DNA of 64,000 bases, from assembly GCF_011634835.1 (NCBI RefSeq), contig NZ_SIRP01000001.1, positions 3,158,970 to 3,222,969 of the forward strand, given 5' to 3'. This document shows, piece after piece, positions 25,230 through 33,160 of the stretch. Under the pieces are notes generated by a model. It was not told the DNA's origin and searched no databases. It saw only the letters and a list, made by a program, of their open reading frames with translations. A program made the position numbers and the translations under genes. The DNA comes from Isoptericola sp. BMS4. Its GTDB lineage: Bacteria; Actinomycetota; Actinomycetes; Actinomycetales; Cellulomonadaceae. The stretch's first letter is position 1; each line of letters opens with the position of its first letter.

Positions 25230-25649
25230 ATGACCGATCAGGCCACGGGTCGCGCCACCCGCCGCGGCGGCTACGTCGCCGCCGTGCTGCTCGACGTCGC
25301 CGCCCTCGTCGTGATCCACGGGTGGCCCGGGTGGCAGGCCGCTCCGTTCCTCACCCCGGACACGCGGGACGTGCTGCCCGCCGTCGACGCGGCGATCGTC
25401 GTGGGCCTCGTGGCCAACCTCGTGTACCTGCTGGCCGACCCGCCGCGGCTGCGGGCCCTCGGCGACGTCGTCACCACCGCGGTGGGACTCGTGGCGGTCG
25501 TCGCTGTGTGGCGCACGTTCCCCTTCACGTTCCCGGGCCAGACGTTCGACTGGGCGCTCCTGGTCCGCGTGCTCCTCGTCGTCGCCGTGGTCGGCAGCGT
25601 GATCGGCATCGTCGTGGCGCTCGTACGCCTCGTGACCGGAAGGAGATGA
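25230..25649 (+). CDS. Small four-helix membrane protein, unknown function
   Basis: A 139-residue protein with four hydrophobic segments (near residues 15-33, 53-71, 82-97 and 110-135), so it is integral to the cytoplasmic membrane. I do not recognise a family. GGAG 7 nt before the ATG supports the start, and TACGCT at 25191-25196 is a possible -10. It lies 7 bp before the DUF4389 gene and is probably its operon partner. It diverges from the subtilisin operon. Confidence 0.7.
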   Translation: MTDQATGRATRRGGYVAAVLLDVAALVVIHGWPGWQAAPFLTPDTRDVLPAVDAAIVVGLVANLVYLLADPPRLRALGDVVTTAVGLVAVVAVWRTFPFTFPGQTFDWALLVRVLLVVAVVGSVIGIVVALVRLVTGRR

Positions 25650-25656
25650 GGACGCC

Positions 25657-26382
25657 ATGACAACCCTGGCCCAGCCTCCCGCCCCCTACCCGCTGCGCCT
25701 GGACGCCGACCCGCCCACGGGCCTCTCCCGGTGGCTCTGGCTGGTCAAGTGGGTGCTGGTCGTCCCGCACGTGATCATCCTGATCGCGCTGTGGGTCGCG
25801 TTCGTCGTGCTCACCGTCGTCGCGTTCTTCGCGATCCTGTTCACGGGCCGCTACCCGCGGGGCATCTTCGACTTCAACGTCGGCGTGCTGCGCTGGGGCT
25901 GGCGCGTCTCCTACTACTCCTACGGGGCGCTGGGCACCGACCGCTACCCACCGTTCACCCTCGACGACGTGGCGGACTACCCGACGCACCTCGACGTGCG
26001 CCCGCCGGAGCATCTGTCGCGCGGCCTCGTGCTGGTCAAGTGGTGGCTCCTGGCCATCCCGCACTACCTGGTCCTCGCGCTGGTCCTCGGCACCGGTTCC
26101 GGGACGCCGCCCGCGGAGTCGACGGCCGCCGGCGAGACGGCCGGGTCGTGGCCGCCGGTCCTCGGGCTCGTCGGGGTGCTCGTGCTCGTCGCCGCGGTCG
26201 TGCTGCTCTTCCGCGGCACCTACCCGGGTGGGGTGTTCGACCTCGTCGTCGGCCTGCAGCGCTGGGCGCTGCGGGTGGTCGCCTACGCCGCCCTCATGAC
26301 GGACGACTACCCGCCGTTCCGGCTGGACCTCGGCGGCGCGGACCCGGGGTCCGTGCCGCGGCCGGCACCCCGGCACGCGTAG
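25657..26382 (+). CDS. DUF4389 domain membrane protein
   Basis: A 241-residue protein made of two similar halves. Each has a WLVKWxLxxPHxxx-type helix and a second helix leading to a FTGRYPRGIFDFNVGVLRW or FRGTYPGGVFDLVVGLQRW signature, followed by RVxxYxxxxTDxYPPF. This internal duplication is characteristic of DUF4389. Four membrane helices are predicted. The function of the family is unknown. The last 89 bp overlap the 3' end of the convergent monooxygenase gene. Confidence 0.83.
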   Translation: MTTLAQPPAPYPLRLDADPPTGLSRWLWLVKWVLVVPHVIILIALWVAFVVLTVVAFFAILFTGRYPRGIFDFNVGVLRWGWRVSYYSYGALGTDRYPPFTLDDVADYPTHLDVRPPEHLSRGLVLVKWWLLAIPHYLVLALVLGTGSGTPPAESTAAGETAGSWPPVLGLVGVLVLVAAVVLLFRGTYPGGVFDLVVGLQRWALRVVAYAALMTDDYPPFRLDLGGADPGSVPRPAPRHA

Positions 26383-27895
26383 CACCCGCCCGGGCCAGCC
26401 ACGCGGCGACGTCGTCGGGGTCGACCTCCCGGGCCGACAGGCCCACGTGGCCGTCGGGCCGCACCACGACGACGCCGCGACCAGGGCTGCTGGTGAGGCG
26501 GTGCGTGCGCACGAGGGGCCCGAGACCCGCCCCGGCGCCGGGGGGCGCGTCGCGATCGAGCAGCACGTGGAAGCCCGGCACGCTGGTCAGGTCGTGCAGG
26601 CGCCGGGTGCGGCCGCGGCAGGTGACGTCCCGGTCGGGGAGCCGGTCGCCGGGGCGCGGCCGCCGCCCGGCGGCGCCGGCGGACAACGGGCTGCGCCGGT
26701 ACGTGGCCCAGTCCTGGGACAGCAGGCGCACGACGGTGGCCATGAGGTGCGGCTCGCCCGCGAGCGCCGGGACCGCCGGTGCGGCCACCGGCAGCACGCG
26801 GGCGCGCAGCAGCGCGGGCAGCGGCCCCGTGGACGCCTCGGCCGCGAAGACGACGTGGGTCAGGGCGAGCACGCGCCGCGCGACGGGGCGGCGCTCGGCC
26901 TCGTAGGAGGCCAGCAGCGTCTCTCCCCCGCCGCCGCGCGCCGCGACGGCGAGCTTCCACCCGAGGTTCGCGGCGTCGAGGATGCCGGTGTTCATGCCCT
27001 GGGCGGCGGCGGGCGAGTGCGCGTGCGCGGCGTCCCCCGCCAGGAACAGGCGGCCCCGGCGGAACGCGGTCGCGAGCCGGTGCTGCAGCGGCACCCGTGC
27101 CGACCAGCGCAGCGCCGCGAGCCGCGTACGCAGCCCCGAGCGGTCGAGGAGCGCGGCCACCTGCGCCGCGGGGACGGCGTCGCCGGGCTGCCCGGACGGC
27201 CCGCCGCCGGTCGCCGGCCGGGTCGCGAGCACCCGCCAGGTGGCGCCCTCCCCCAGGGCGAACACGAACAGCAGACCGGCCCTGCCGACGACGACGTGCA
27301 GCATCCCGGGTGCGAGGTCACCGTCGAGCTCGGCGTCGGCGAGCACCACCTCCGTGCGGTAGGTGCCGCCGCGCCAGCCGATCCGGGCGGCCCGGCGCAC
27401 CGTGCTGTCCGGCCCGTCGCAGCCGGCGACGAACGCGCACGCCACCTCCTCGGTCGACCCGCCGGTACGCAGCGTGGCGTGGGCACGGTGCGGGCCGGTG
27501 CGAGCCGTCAGCAGCTCGACGCCGCGCTCGACGGGCACGCCCCGCTCGTGCAGCGCCTCGGCCAGGACGGCCTCCACGTCCGCCTGCCGCACCAGCGTGA
27601 GGTGCGGGTACGGCGTGCTGGGCCACGCGACGTCCGCCAGGCGGACGTCCAGCACCCGCCCTCCGACGTGGACCCGTGCCCGCGGGGAGTGGTCGGCCCG
27701 CTCCAGGATCGCGTCCGCCGCGCCGAGCCGGCGCAGCGCCTCGAGGGTACGCGGGTGCAGGATCATCGCCCGTGACGGGCGGAACGCCGTCGGCCGCCGT
27801 TCCACCACGCGGACGGCGGCGCCGAGGTCGTGCGCCTGCAGCGCCGTCGTGAGCCCGGTGGGTCCCGCGCCCACGACGAGCACGTCGGGGCTCAT
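26294..27895 (-). CDS. FAD-dependent monooxygenase (phenol hydroxylase/PHBH-like)
   Basis: A 533-residue flavoprotein hydroxylase. The dinucleotide motif is VLVVGAGPTGLTTALQA, the DG motif is AGCDGPDSTVRR near residue 170 and the second FAD motif is GDAAHAHSPAAAQGMNTG near 290. Such enzymes hydroxylate aromatic or polyketide substrates with NAD(P)H and O2. The ATG at 27895 is chosen over a GTG 15 bp upstream because ATGA overlaps the stop of the preceding gene. The C-terminal ~30 residues are Arg/Pro/Gly-rich and overlap the convergent DUF4389 gene by 89 bp. Confidence 0.85.
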   Translation of the reverse strand: MSPDVLVVGAGPTGLTTALQAHDLGAAVRVVERRPTAFRPSRAMILHPRTLEALRRLGAADAILERADHSPRARVHVGGRVLDVRLADVAWPSTPYPHLTLVRQADVEAVLAEALHERGVPVERGVELLTARTGPHRAHATLRTGGSTEEVACAFVAGCDGPDSTVRRAARIGWRGGTYRTEVVLADAELDGDLAPGMLHVVVGRAGLLFVFALGEGATWRVLATRPATGGGPSGQPGDAVPAAQVAALLDRSGLRTRLAALRWSARVPLQHRLATAFRRGRLFLAGDAAHAHSPAAAQGMNTGILDAANLGWKLAVAARGGGGETLLASYEAERRPVARRVLALTHVVFAAEASTGPLPALLRARVLPVAAPAVPALAGEPHLMATVVRLLSQDWATYRRSPLSAGAAGRRPRPGDRLPDRDVTCRGRTRRLHDLTSVPGFHVLLDRDAPPGAGAGLGPLVRTHRLTSSPGRGVVVVRPDGHVGLSAREVDPDDVAAWLARAGATRAGVPAAARTPGPRRRGPAGTAGSRPS

Positions 27896-28461
27896 GCCAC
27901 CACCCACCACGCGCCGGCGCCGGGCGGCCGGCCTCCGGCGAGCGCACCGGGCACCGCGAGCGCCGCGTCACGCGTCAGCCCCGGCACCACCCGGTAGTCG
28001 ATCGAACCGCGCACGCTGACGAGCGCCAGCACGCGCCACAACGACCGGGCGTACGCCTCGGCCCGAGCGGCGCCGTCCCACTCGTACAGGCCCCGGTACG
28101 TGCCGCGCTGGTCGTCGGCCAGCCACAGCTTGGACACGAATCCCGGGAAGCCGACGAACAGCGGGGTGTTGAGCATGCTCTCCGCACGGAAGAGCGCGTG
28201 CCCGGCCGGGCCTCGCACCCCGCGCAGCCGGAACGCGACCACGAGGACGCAGGGCTCGGCGACGTCGCCGTCCGCGGTCGTCTCGCGGTACACCCGCGCC
28301 GTCGTGCCGTCCGCGAAGCGCACCACCCTGCCCACGTGCGACCGCGACAGGTGCACCCTGCCGCGCGCGAGCAGGATCGCGCTGACGGCCACGCAGCGGG
28401 CGACGGCCCGCCATGCGGGGACCGCGGGTGCCGGGCCCGGCCGGGGTACGAGGTCGGTCAT
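27892..28461 (-). CDS. Conserved protein coupled to the FAD monooxygenase, possible ferredoxin-like (YdhR/Dabb-like) fold
   Basis: A 189-residue protein with no signal peptide and one weak hydrophobic segment near residues 24-38. The middle part (AESMLNTPLFVGFPGFVSKLWLADD, then YRGLYEWDG and AEAYARSLWRVLALVS) resembles YdhR-type alpha-beta monooxygenase-like proteins, but I would not assign activity. The ATG at 28461 has GGAGG 5 nt upstream, and its stop overlaps the monooxygenase start (ATGA). The coupling suggests both act on the same substrate. Confidence 0.6.
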   Translation of the reverse strand: MTDLVPRPGPAPAVPAWRAVARCVAVSAILLARGRVHLSRSHVGRVVRFADGTTARVYRETTADGDVAEPCVLVVAFRLRGVRGPAGHALFRAESMLNTPLFVGFPGFVSKLWLADDQRGTYRGLYEWDGAARAEAYARSLWRVLALVSVRGSIDYRVVPGLTRDAALAVPGALAGGRPPGAGAWWVVA

Positions 28462-28643
28462 GGTGCCTCCCCTCTCCATGCTCCGCCGGCGGCGCGCCCC
28501 CACCAGTGCCCCTCGACCCGCCGAGCCGCGACCAAGAGCCGGCTCCGGCGGGCCGGACGACCCGCCGGGTGATTTCCGGCCCCGCGACGGGCAGAGCCGC
28601 AGGCCGGCCATACGCTGCAAGGAGGGAGCAGACGGGAGCGGGC

Positions 28644-29288
28644 ATGAGTCACGACACGTCGACACCCGCCGACGACGAGAAGCCCCACGCCTCGGAACGG
28701 GTCCGCGAGATCCTCGCCGTCGTCGTGCTCTCCACCGTCGCCATCCTCACCGCCTGGTGCGGCTTCGAGTCGTCCAAGTGGAGCGGGCAGATGTCGATCG
28801 ACTTCAGCCAGGCCTCCAGCGCCCGCATCAAGGCCGCCGACCTCGCCAGCGAGGCACGCGACGCCCAGGCGATCGACCTGACGATCTACACGCAGTGGCT
28901 CCGGGCCCGCGCCACCGGGGACGACCGCGAGGCACGGTACGTGCGAGACCGCTTCACGCCGGAGTTCGCCACCGCGTTCGCGGACTGGCAGGCGAACGGG
29001 GAGAAGCTCAACTCCCCCTTCGCCGAACCCTCGTACGTGCCCGAGGGACGGGAGGAGTCGAAGGCCACCTCCCGCCAGGCCGACCAGAAGTACGCCGAGG
29101 CGCTGCGGTCCAACCAGCGCGGCGACGACTACTCGCTCCTCACCGTCCTGTTCGCGCTCGTCCTGTTCTTCGTCGCCGTCTCCGAGCGCAACCGCACCCG
29201 CTGGTCCGCCTGGTTCCTCCTCGGCGCCGGCATCGTCGCCGCCGTCGTCGGCGTCGTCATCCTCGCCACGTTCCCGGTGCTGATCTGA
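28644..29288 (+). CDS. DUF4337 family membrane protein
   Basis: A 214-residue protein. One helix lies at ~25-42 (ILAVVVLSTVAILTAWCGFESSKWSGQ), followed by a long charged region of ~110 residues and two more helices at ~165-185 and ~190-212. The FESSKWSGQMSIDFSQASSARIKAADL segment is typical of DUF4337. TACGCT at about 28611-28616 is a possible -10, and GGAG supports the ATG. Function is unknown. The gene stands alone between a divergent and a downstream gene. Confidence 0.72.
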   Translation: MSHDTSTPADDEKPHASERVREILAVVVLSTVAILTAWCGFESSKWSGQMSIDFSQASSARIKAADLASEARDAQAIDLTIYTQWLRARATGDDREARYVRDRFTPEFATAFADWQANGEKLNSPFAEPSYVPEGREESKATSRQADQKYAEALRSNQRGDDYSLLTVLFALVLFFVAVSERNRTRWSAWFLLGAGIVAAVVGVVILATFPVLI

Positions 29289-29388
29289 GCGCGCCCAGGA
29301 GCGACACGCCGGGTCCGTCAACCCCGCCGGGACGACTCGACGCGGTGGGAGACTCCCGTGGAGAGGCCGTCTTCGCCGGAGGTGCACC

Positions 29389-30690
29389 ATGGTCAAACGG
29401 CATCGGCTCCTGCGGGGCCTCACCACGATCGGGGGTGCCCTGGCGATCCTGTTCGGCGGGTTCGTCGTCCCTGCCGCCGCCGAGCCGGACACCCCGGTGG
29501 TGTACCCGTCGGGCTCGTCCGGGACGCGCGCGTCCCGCCTCGCCTTCGACACCTGTACCGCGCCGTCGCTCTCGGCGCTGGCGGCGTGGAAGGGCACGTC
29601 GCCCTACAAGGCGGTGAACATCTACTTCGGCGGCAACAACCGCGGCTGCGCCCAGCCGAACCTCACCAAGGCGTGGGTCAGCAAGGCCACCAGGGCCGGG
29701 TGGCGGCTGCTGCCCACCTACGTCGGGTACCAGCCGTCCTGCATGTACGGCTCCAAGCCGCACCACTTCACCGCCTCCAACGCCACGGCCCGTGGCACCT
29801 CCGACGCCAAGGACGCCGCCTCACGGGCCAAGGCGCTGGGCCTGCGGCCGGGGAGCGCCCTGTACGCGGACGTCGAGCACTACCGCCGCACCAGCTCGTC
29901 GTGCCGCACGGCGGTGCGGCGGTACGTGTCCGCCTGGACGAAGACCCTGCACGCCAAGGGCTATCTCGCCGGCGTCTACGTGCACCAGAACTCGGGGCTG
30001 CGCGACCTCTCCGACTCGTACAACTGGTCCTCGTACGCCCGCCCGGACGCCGTCTGGATGGCACGCTGGGACGGCTCGAAGGCGCTCACCGGGTGGCCGA
30101 CCGCCCCGAACTCCCACTGGGCCGTGTGGCAGCGCGCCAAGCAGTACCGGGGCGATCACGACGAGACCTGGGGCGGGGTGACGATCAACATCGACTCCGA
30201 CAAGGTCAGGGCGCCCGTCGCGACCGTCTCCCGGACCTACACGGTGACGAGCCCCGTGGGGCTCCACGCACGCAGCGGGCCGTCCACCTCCTACCCCGTG
30301 CGCCGTACCCACGAGCCGGGCAAGGCCATCGCCGTGCTGTGCCAGGCCAAGGGGCAGAAGATCGGCACGACCAAGGTGTGGAACCGGCTCGGCGGCGGGC
30401 TGTGGGTCAGCGACTACTACGTGTCGACGCCGTCGCGCACCGGCTTCACGTCGGGTATCCCGCGCTGCCACTATTCGGGGCAGGTCACGGCGAGCTCGCT
30501 CAACGCCCGCACCGGCCCCGGCACGTCGTACGCCAAGAAGGGCAGCCCGCTGCCGCGAGGCGCCCTCGCCACCGTGGAGTGCCAGAAGACCGGCAGCAAG
30601 GTCGGCACCACCCGGGTGTGGAACAGGCTCCGCGACGGGCGATGGGTGAGCGACTACTACGTGGCCAACCGGTCCAACACGACCTGGTGA
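29389..30690 (+). CDS. Secreted DUF1906 (Rv2525c-like glycoside hydrolase-like) protein with two SH3b repeats, C-terminus altered
   Basis: A 433-residue exported protein. Signal peptide ~1-31 is followed by a DUF1906/GH25-like TIM-barrel domain (~45-270; FDTCTAPSLSALAAW, then LYADVEHY with acidic residues where the active site would be). Two bacterial SH3-type repeats follow at ~275-350 and ~360-433, each with GLHARSGPSTSY or SLNARTGPGTSY. These suggest cell-wall binding. A 41-bp tandem duplication at 30645-30726 introduces a stop after NTTW; without it the protein would end NTTWSKPVPRCL. GGAGG 6 nt upstream supports the ATG. Confidence 0.82.
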   Translation: MVKRHRLLRGLTTIGGALAILFGGFVVPAAAEPDTPVVYPSGSSGTRASRLAFDTCTAPSLSALAAWKGTSPYKAVNIYFGGNNRGCAQPNLTKAWVSKATRAGWRLLPTYVGYQPSCMYGSKPHHFTASNATARGTSDAKDAASRAKALGLRPGSALYADVEHYRRTSSSCRTAVRRYVSAWTKTLHAKGYLAGVYVHQNSGLRDLSDSYNWSSYARPDAVWMARWDGSKALTGWPTAPNSHWAVWQRAKQYRGDHDETWGGVTINIDSDKVRAPVATVSRTYTVTSPVGLHARSGPSTSYPVRRTHEPGKAIAVLCQAKGQKIGTTKVWNRLGGGLWVSDYYVSTPSRTGFTSGIPRCHYSGQVTASSLNARTGPGTSYAKKGSPLPRGALATVECQKTGSKVGTTRVWNRLRDGRWVSDYYVANRSNTTW

Positions 30691-30728
30691 GCGACTACTA
30701 CGTGGCCAACCGGTCCAACACGACCTGG
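30645..30728 (+). repeat. 41-bp tandem duplication with 43-bp identity
   Basis: Bases 30645-30687 are identical to 30686-30728. The period of 41 is not a multiple of three, so the second copy is read out of frame and the first is followed by TGA at 30688-30690. Removing one copy extends the upstream gene to a TGA at 30753-30755. Confidence 0.95.
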
Positions 30729-30799
30729 AGCAAGCCGGTCCCCCGCTGCCTCTGAGCGTCGTGCGGGCGGGAGCGGAGAGGCACGGCCTCGTCGACGAC

Positions 30800-31150
30800 T
30801 CAGGCCAGCGCGAGATGCAACGCCAACGCGTCGTCGAGCGCCGCGAGCTGTTCCGGCGTCAGGCGACCGGCCCGTCCCACGAGCCGCGAGACGTCGAGCG
30901 CTCGGACCTGCTCGGCCTGGGCCTTGGAATCACGCGACAGGCCGGACGACTCGGCGTCCACCAGCACCTGGAACGACAGGACTCGACGAGTGTTGCTCGT
31001 GAGCGGGACGACCGTCAGGACACCGCGGCCGAGCCGCCGCGCGGCGGCGTTGTGCGAGTCGTTCGAGACGATGGCGACCGGCCTCACCTTGTTCGACGCT
31101 GCGCCTCGTACCGGGTCCAGGTCAGCGAACCAGACCTCACCGCGGCGCAT
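30800..31150 (-). CDS. MazF/PemK-type endoribonuclease toxin
   Basis: A 116-residue toxin of the CcdB/MazF fold, predicted to cut mRNA at short sequences. MRRGEVWFADLDPVRG at the start, NKVRPVAIVSND and TVVPLTSNT are the family marks, and AQAEQVRALDVSRLVG carries the later conserved part. The ATG at 31150 lies inside the 3' end of the upstream antitoxin gene (14-bp overlap), the normal order for such modules. Toxin activity is inferred from family only. Confidence 0.88.
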   Translation of the reverse strand: MRRGEVWFADLDPVRGAASNKVRPVAIVSNDSHNAAARRLGRGVLTVVPLTSNTRRVLSFQVLVDAESSGLSRDSKAQAEQVRALDVSRLVGRAGRLTPEQLAALDDALALHLALA

Positions 31151-31370
31151 CGGCGTCCAGACCGTCGCCCACGGTGGCGTCCCAGGCCTGCGCGTCGTCG
31201 GAGCTCGCCCACTCGTCGATCGCTTCCTCGTACTCCGCTTCCAGCTCGCAAGCCTGCAGTGCCTTGATCGCCGCGTGGACCGTGGCAGAGCGGGACGGCA
31301 GGCCCTTCCGCTGTGCATAGGCATCGAGATACCGAAGGTCCCGATCCTTGAGGCTCACACTGACCTTCAT
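31137..31370 (-). CDS. Antitoxin of the MazEF-type module
   Basis: A 77-residue small acidic protein. The N-terminal MKVSVSLKDRDLRYLDAYAQRKGLPSRSATVHAAI looks like a ribbon-helix-helix DNA-binding unit, and the acidic C-terminus (EYEEAIDEWASSDDAQAWD) would wrap the toxin. TAGCAT ends 7 nt before the ATG at 31370, which favours this leaderless start over codons further upstream. The -10 overlaps an inverted repeat, ATGCT-N10-AGCAT, a possible autoregulatory operator. Confidence 0.82.
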   Translation of the reverse strand: MKVSVSLKDRDLRYLDAYAQRKGLPSRSATVHAAIKALQACELEAEYEEAIDEWASSDDAQAWDATVGDGLDADAPR

Positions 31371-31377
31371 ACCCGTG

Positions 31378-31397
31378 ATGCTACCGCTGGGGAGCAT
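31378..31397 (-). promoter_or_regulatory. Antitoxin promoter TAGCAT with overlapping inverted repeat
   Basis: TAGCAT (minus strand, 31383-31378) ends 7 nt before the antitoxin ATG. ATGCT at 31378-31382 and AGCAT at 31393-31397 form an inverted repeat that would let the antitoxin cover the -10. Confidence 0.45.
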
Positions 31398-31465
31398 AGT
31401 TCCGCCATCCTCCGGCCCAGTGTCTCTGCGCGTCGCGGCCGACTTGTGGCGTCGCGGCGGCCCGC

Positions 31466-31984
31466 TCAGCCCTGTCCGCCGTCATGGCCGGCGGCCGACT
31501 GCCCGCTGCGCTCGGCGAGCTCGGCCAGGAACTTCGGGAACCGGCCCGCGCCGAAGTCGAAGTACCGCGCCCACGTGGGCGTGACGGCGATGCGCGCCAT
31601 CTGCGGGTACATCGCCCTGCAGCTCTGCTCGAACTGCGCGTAGGCGGCGGCGTCCATGCTCTTGCGGGCGGCGGCGAGGTACTCCTCGGCCACGCCGTCG
31701 ACGACCCGCACGTCCGCGCGCCCGCGCACGGACAGCGACCGGGTCTCCTGGGGCGTGCCGCCCGCGTCGATCGCGAGAGCGACGTCGGGGCGCGCCACCA
31801 GCGCAGTCGCCTTCGGCGCGGTCGGCGCCGTCGCGATGACGAACACCTCGCCGGTCCAGAAGTAGCCCACCGGCACGACGCGCGGCGTGCCGTCCTTCGC
31901 GGTGTACGCGAGGTGGCCCGACGACGTCGCGTCGAGCAGCTCCGTCGCGTCCGCCAGCTCGGTGTCGATGTCGCGCTGTTCCAT
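31466..31984 (-). CDS. Pyridoxamine 5'-phosphate oxidase-fold flavin/F420-type protein
   Basis: A 172-residue split-barrel protein. SGHLAYTAKDGTPRVVPVGYFWTGEVFVIAT is the typical first half, then KATALVARPDVALAID. Members bind FMN, F420 or heme and reduce small molecules; the cofactor here is not clear. The C-terminal half (YPQMARIAVTPTWARYFDFGAGRFPKFL) is often found in actinobacterial members. AAGGA 9 nt upstream supports the ATG at 31984. It is oriented with the toxin module but separated by ~95 bp from it. Confidence 0.78.
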   Translation of the reverse strand: MEQRDIDTELADATELLDATSSGHLAYTAKDGTPRVVPVGYFWTGEVFVIATAPTAPKATALVARPDVALAIDAGGTPQETRSLSVRGRADVRVVDGVAEEYLAAARKSMDAAAYAQFEQSCRAMYPQMARIAVTPTWARYFDFGAGRFPKFLAELAERSGQSAAGHDGGQG

Positions 31985-32066
31985 CACGGTGTCCTTCCGT
32001 CGACGGCGGCGCCGGTCGCCGCCTCGTCCCTGGGACGGAGCCGGCCGCCCGTTCTCGACATCGGCC

Positions 32067-32510
32067 TCAGACCGTCCACCCGACACGGCCCTCCATCGGG
32101 CCGCCACACTCCTCGCTACCGCCCACACGCTCCCACCCGACGTGCTTCTCCGTGCGCGCGACGACAGACTCGATGTCGTCCAGCGCACGCAGCGCGACCG
32201 GGTCCGGAGGGGAGAAGAGCGTGAACGACCAGGTGTCGCCGTCCCGAGACGGCGCGGTCGCACCCTCCGCACCGTCCATGGGCGGCTGCCACGTGTCACC
32301 GACCCGCACCTGCAGGTGCTCGACCCGCGACGTGTCCCCGGTGAGTGTCACCTGCAGGACGCTGGAGTAGCCGATCGCCGGGCAGTCCGCTCCCCTCGAC
32401 GAGAAGCGAGGGGCGGCGATCAGTGTCGTCACGATGAGGACGGCGAGGCCGGCCACACCCAGACCGGTCCAGACCTGAAGCCGCGAAGCGTCGTCGGTCG
32501 TGCTCCCCAT
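32067..32510 (-). CDS. Small membrane-anchored protein, unknown function
   Basis: A 147-residue protein with one N-terminal membrane helix (GLGVAGLAVLIVTTLIAA, ~17-35) and an outside domain with two cysteines (~43 and ~137). I do not recognise a family. GGGAGG lies 11 nt before the ATG. It is followed, 82 bp later on the same strand, by the oxidase-fold gene. Confidence 0.55.
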   Translation of the reverse strand: MGSTTDDASRLQVWTGLGVAGLAVLIVTTLIAAPRFSSRGADCPAIGYSSVLQVTLTGDTSRVEHLQVRVGDTWQPPMDGAEGATAPSRDGDTWSFTLFSPPDPVALRALDDIESVVARTEKHVGWERVGGSEECGGPMEGRVGWTV

Positions 32511-32547
32511 CGCTCGATCCTCCCGGTCGTCCCACCTCGGGCCCATC

Positions 32548-33033
32548 ATGCCGGAGGTCCCAGGCAGGGCCTCCCTGACCGACGAGTACGTGCGCCGACT
32601 GACGGGCTTCCGGCACGGAGCGCCTGCGGACAGGTCGGAGGCGGTGAGCCAGTTCGTCGCCTCTTTCGCCGACGTCATGGGCGACGCGTGCGACGAGGCC
32701 GAGCACGTGATGGCCGAGTCTGCCGAGGTGCAGCGCGACTGGGCCGAGAGGGTTTCCCGTTTCCGCTCCGACTCGAAGGTGCACGACGCACTCCGCGTGC
32801 TCGCGGAACAGCCGGTCGTCACTGCCCGCTACCTCCAGCAGGCGCTGGCCGTCTCCGGCGTGACAGCGCGCAAGGTCGTCAACAACCTCGTCGATGTCCA
32901 GGTGCTGGAGCCGTCCGGCGGCAGGTTCCGGCGCTCAGAGGTCTACCAAGCCCCGGCACTGCTGCGGATGATGGACCGACTGATCCCCGGCATCCAGCCG
33001 ACCGCCCTGCCGAAGCCGCGTCCCGCGAAGTAG
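32548..33033 (+). pseudogene. C-terminal remnant of a Fic-family protein
   Basis: About 161 residues matching only the C-terminal part of actinobacterial Fic proteins: LTDEYVRRLTGFRHGAPADR (segment after the Fic core), a helical linker with EVQRDWAERVSRFR, and a winged-helix domain (TARYLQQALAVSGVTARKVVNNLVDVQVLEP). The Fic core with its HPFxxGNGR motif is absent and no matching sequence is seen upstream, where an unrelated gene lies on the other strand. It is best read as a deletion remnant; expression as a small DNA-binding protein is possible. Confidence 0.6.
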
Positions 33034-33160
33034 ACCGGAGCCAGGGGTGCTCACCGTCGACGCCCCATCCCACAGCGAAGCCAGCGGGTCGCGGAAACCA
33101 TTGCCACCGACGACGTGGTGTTGGTTGGATGTTGCCATCCGCCGAACAAGGGAGTTCGCC

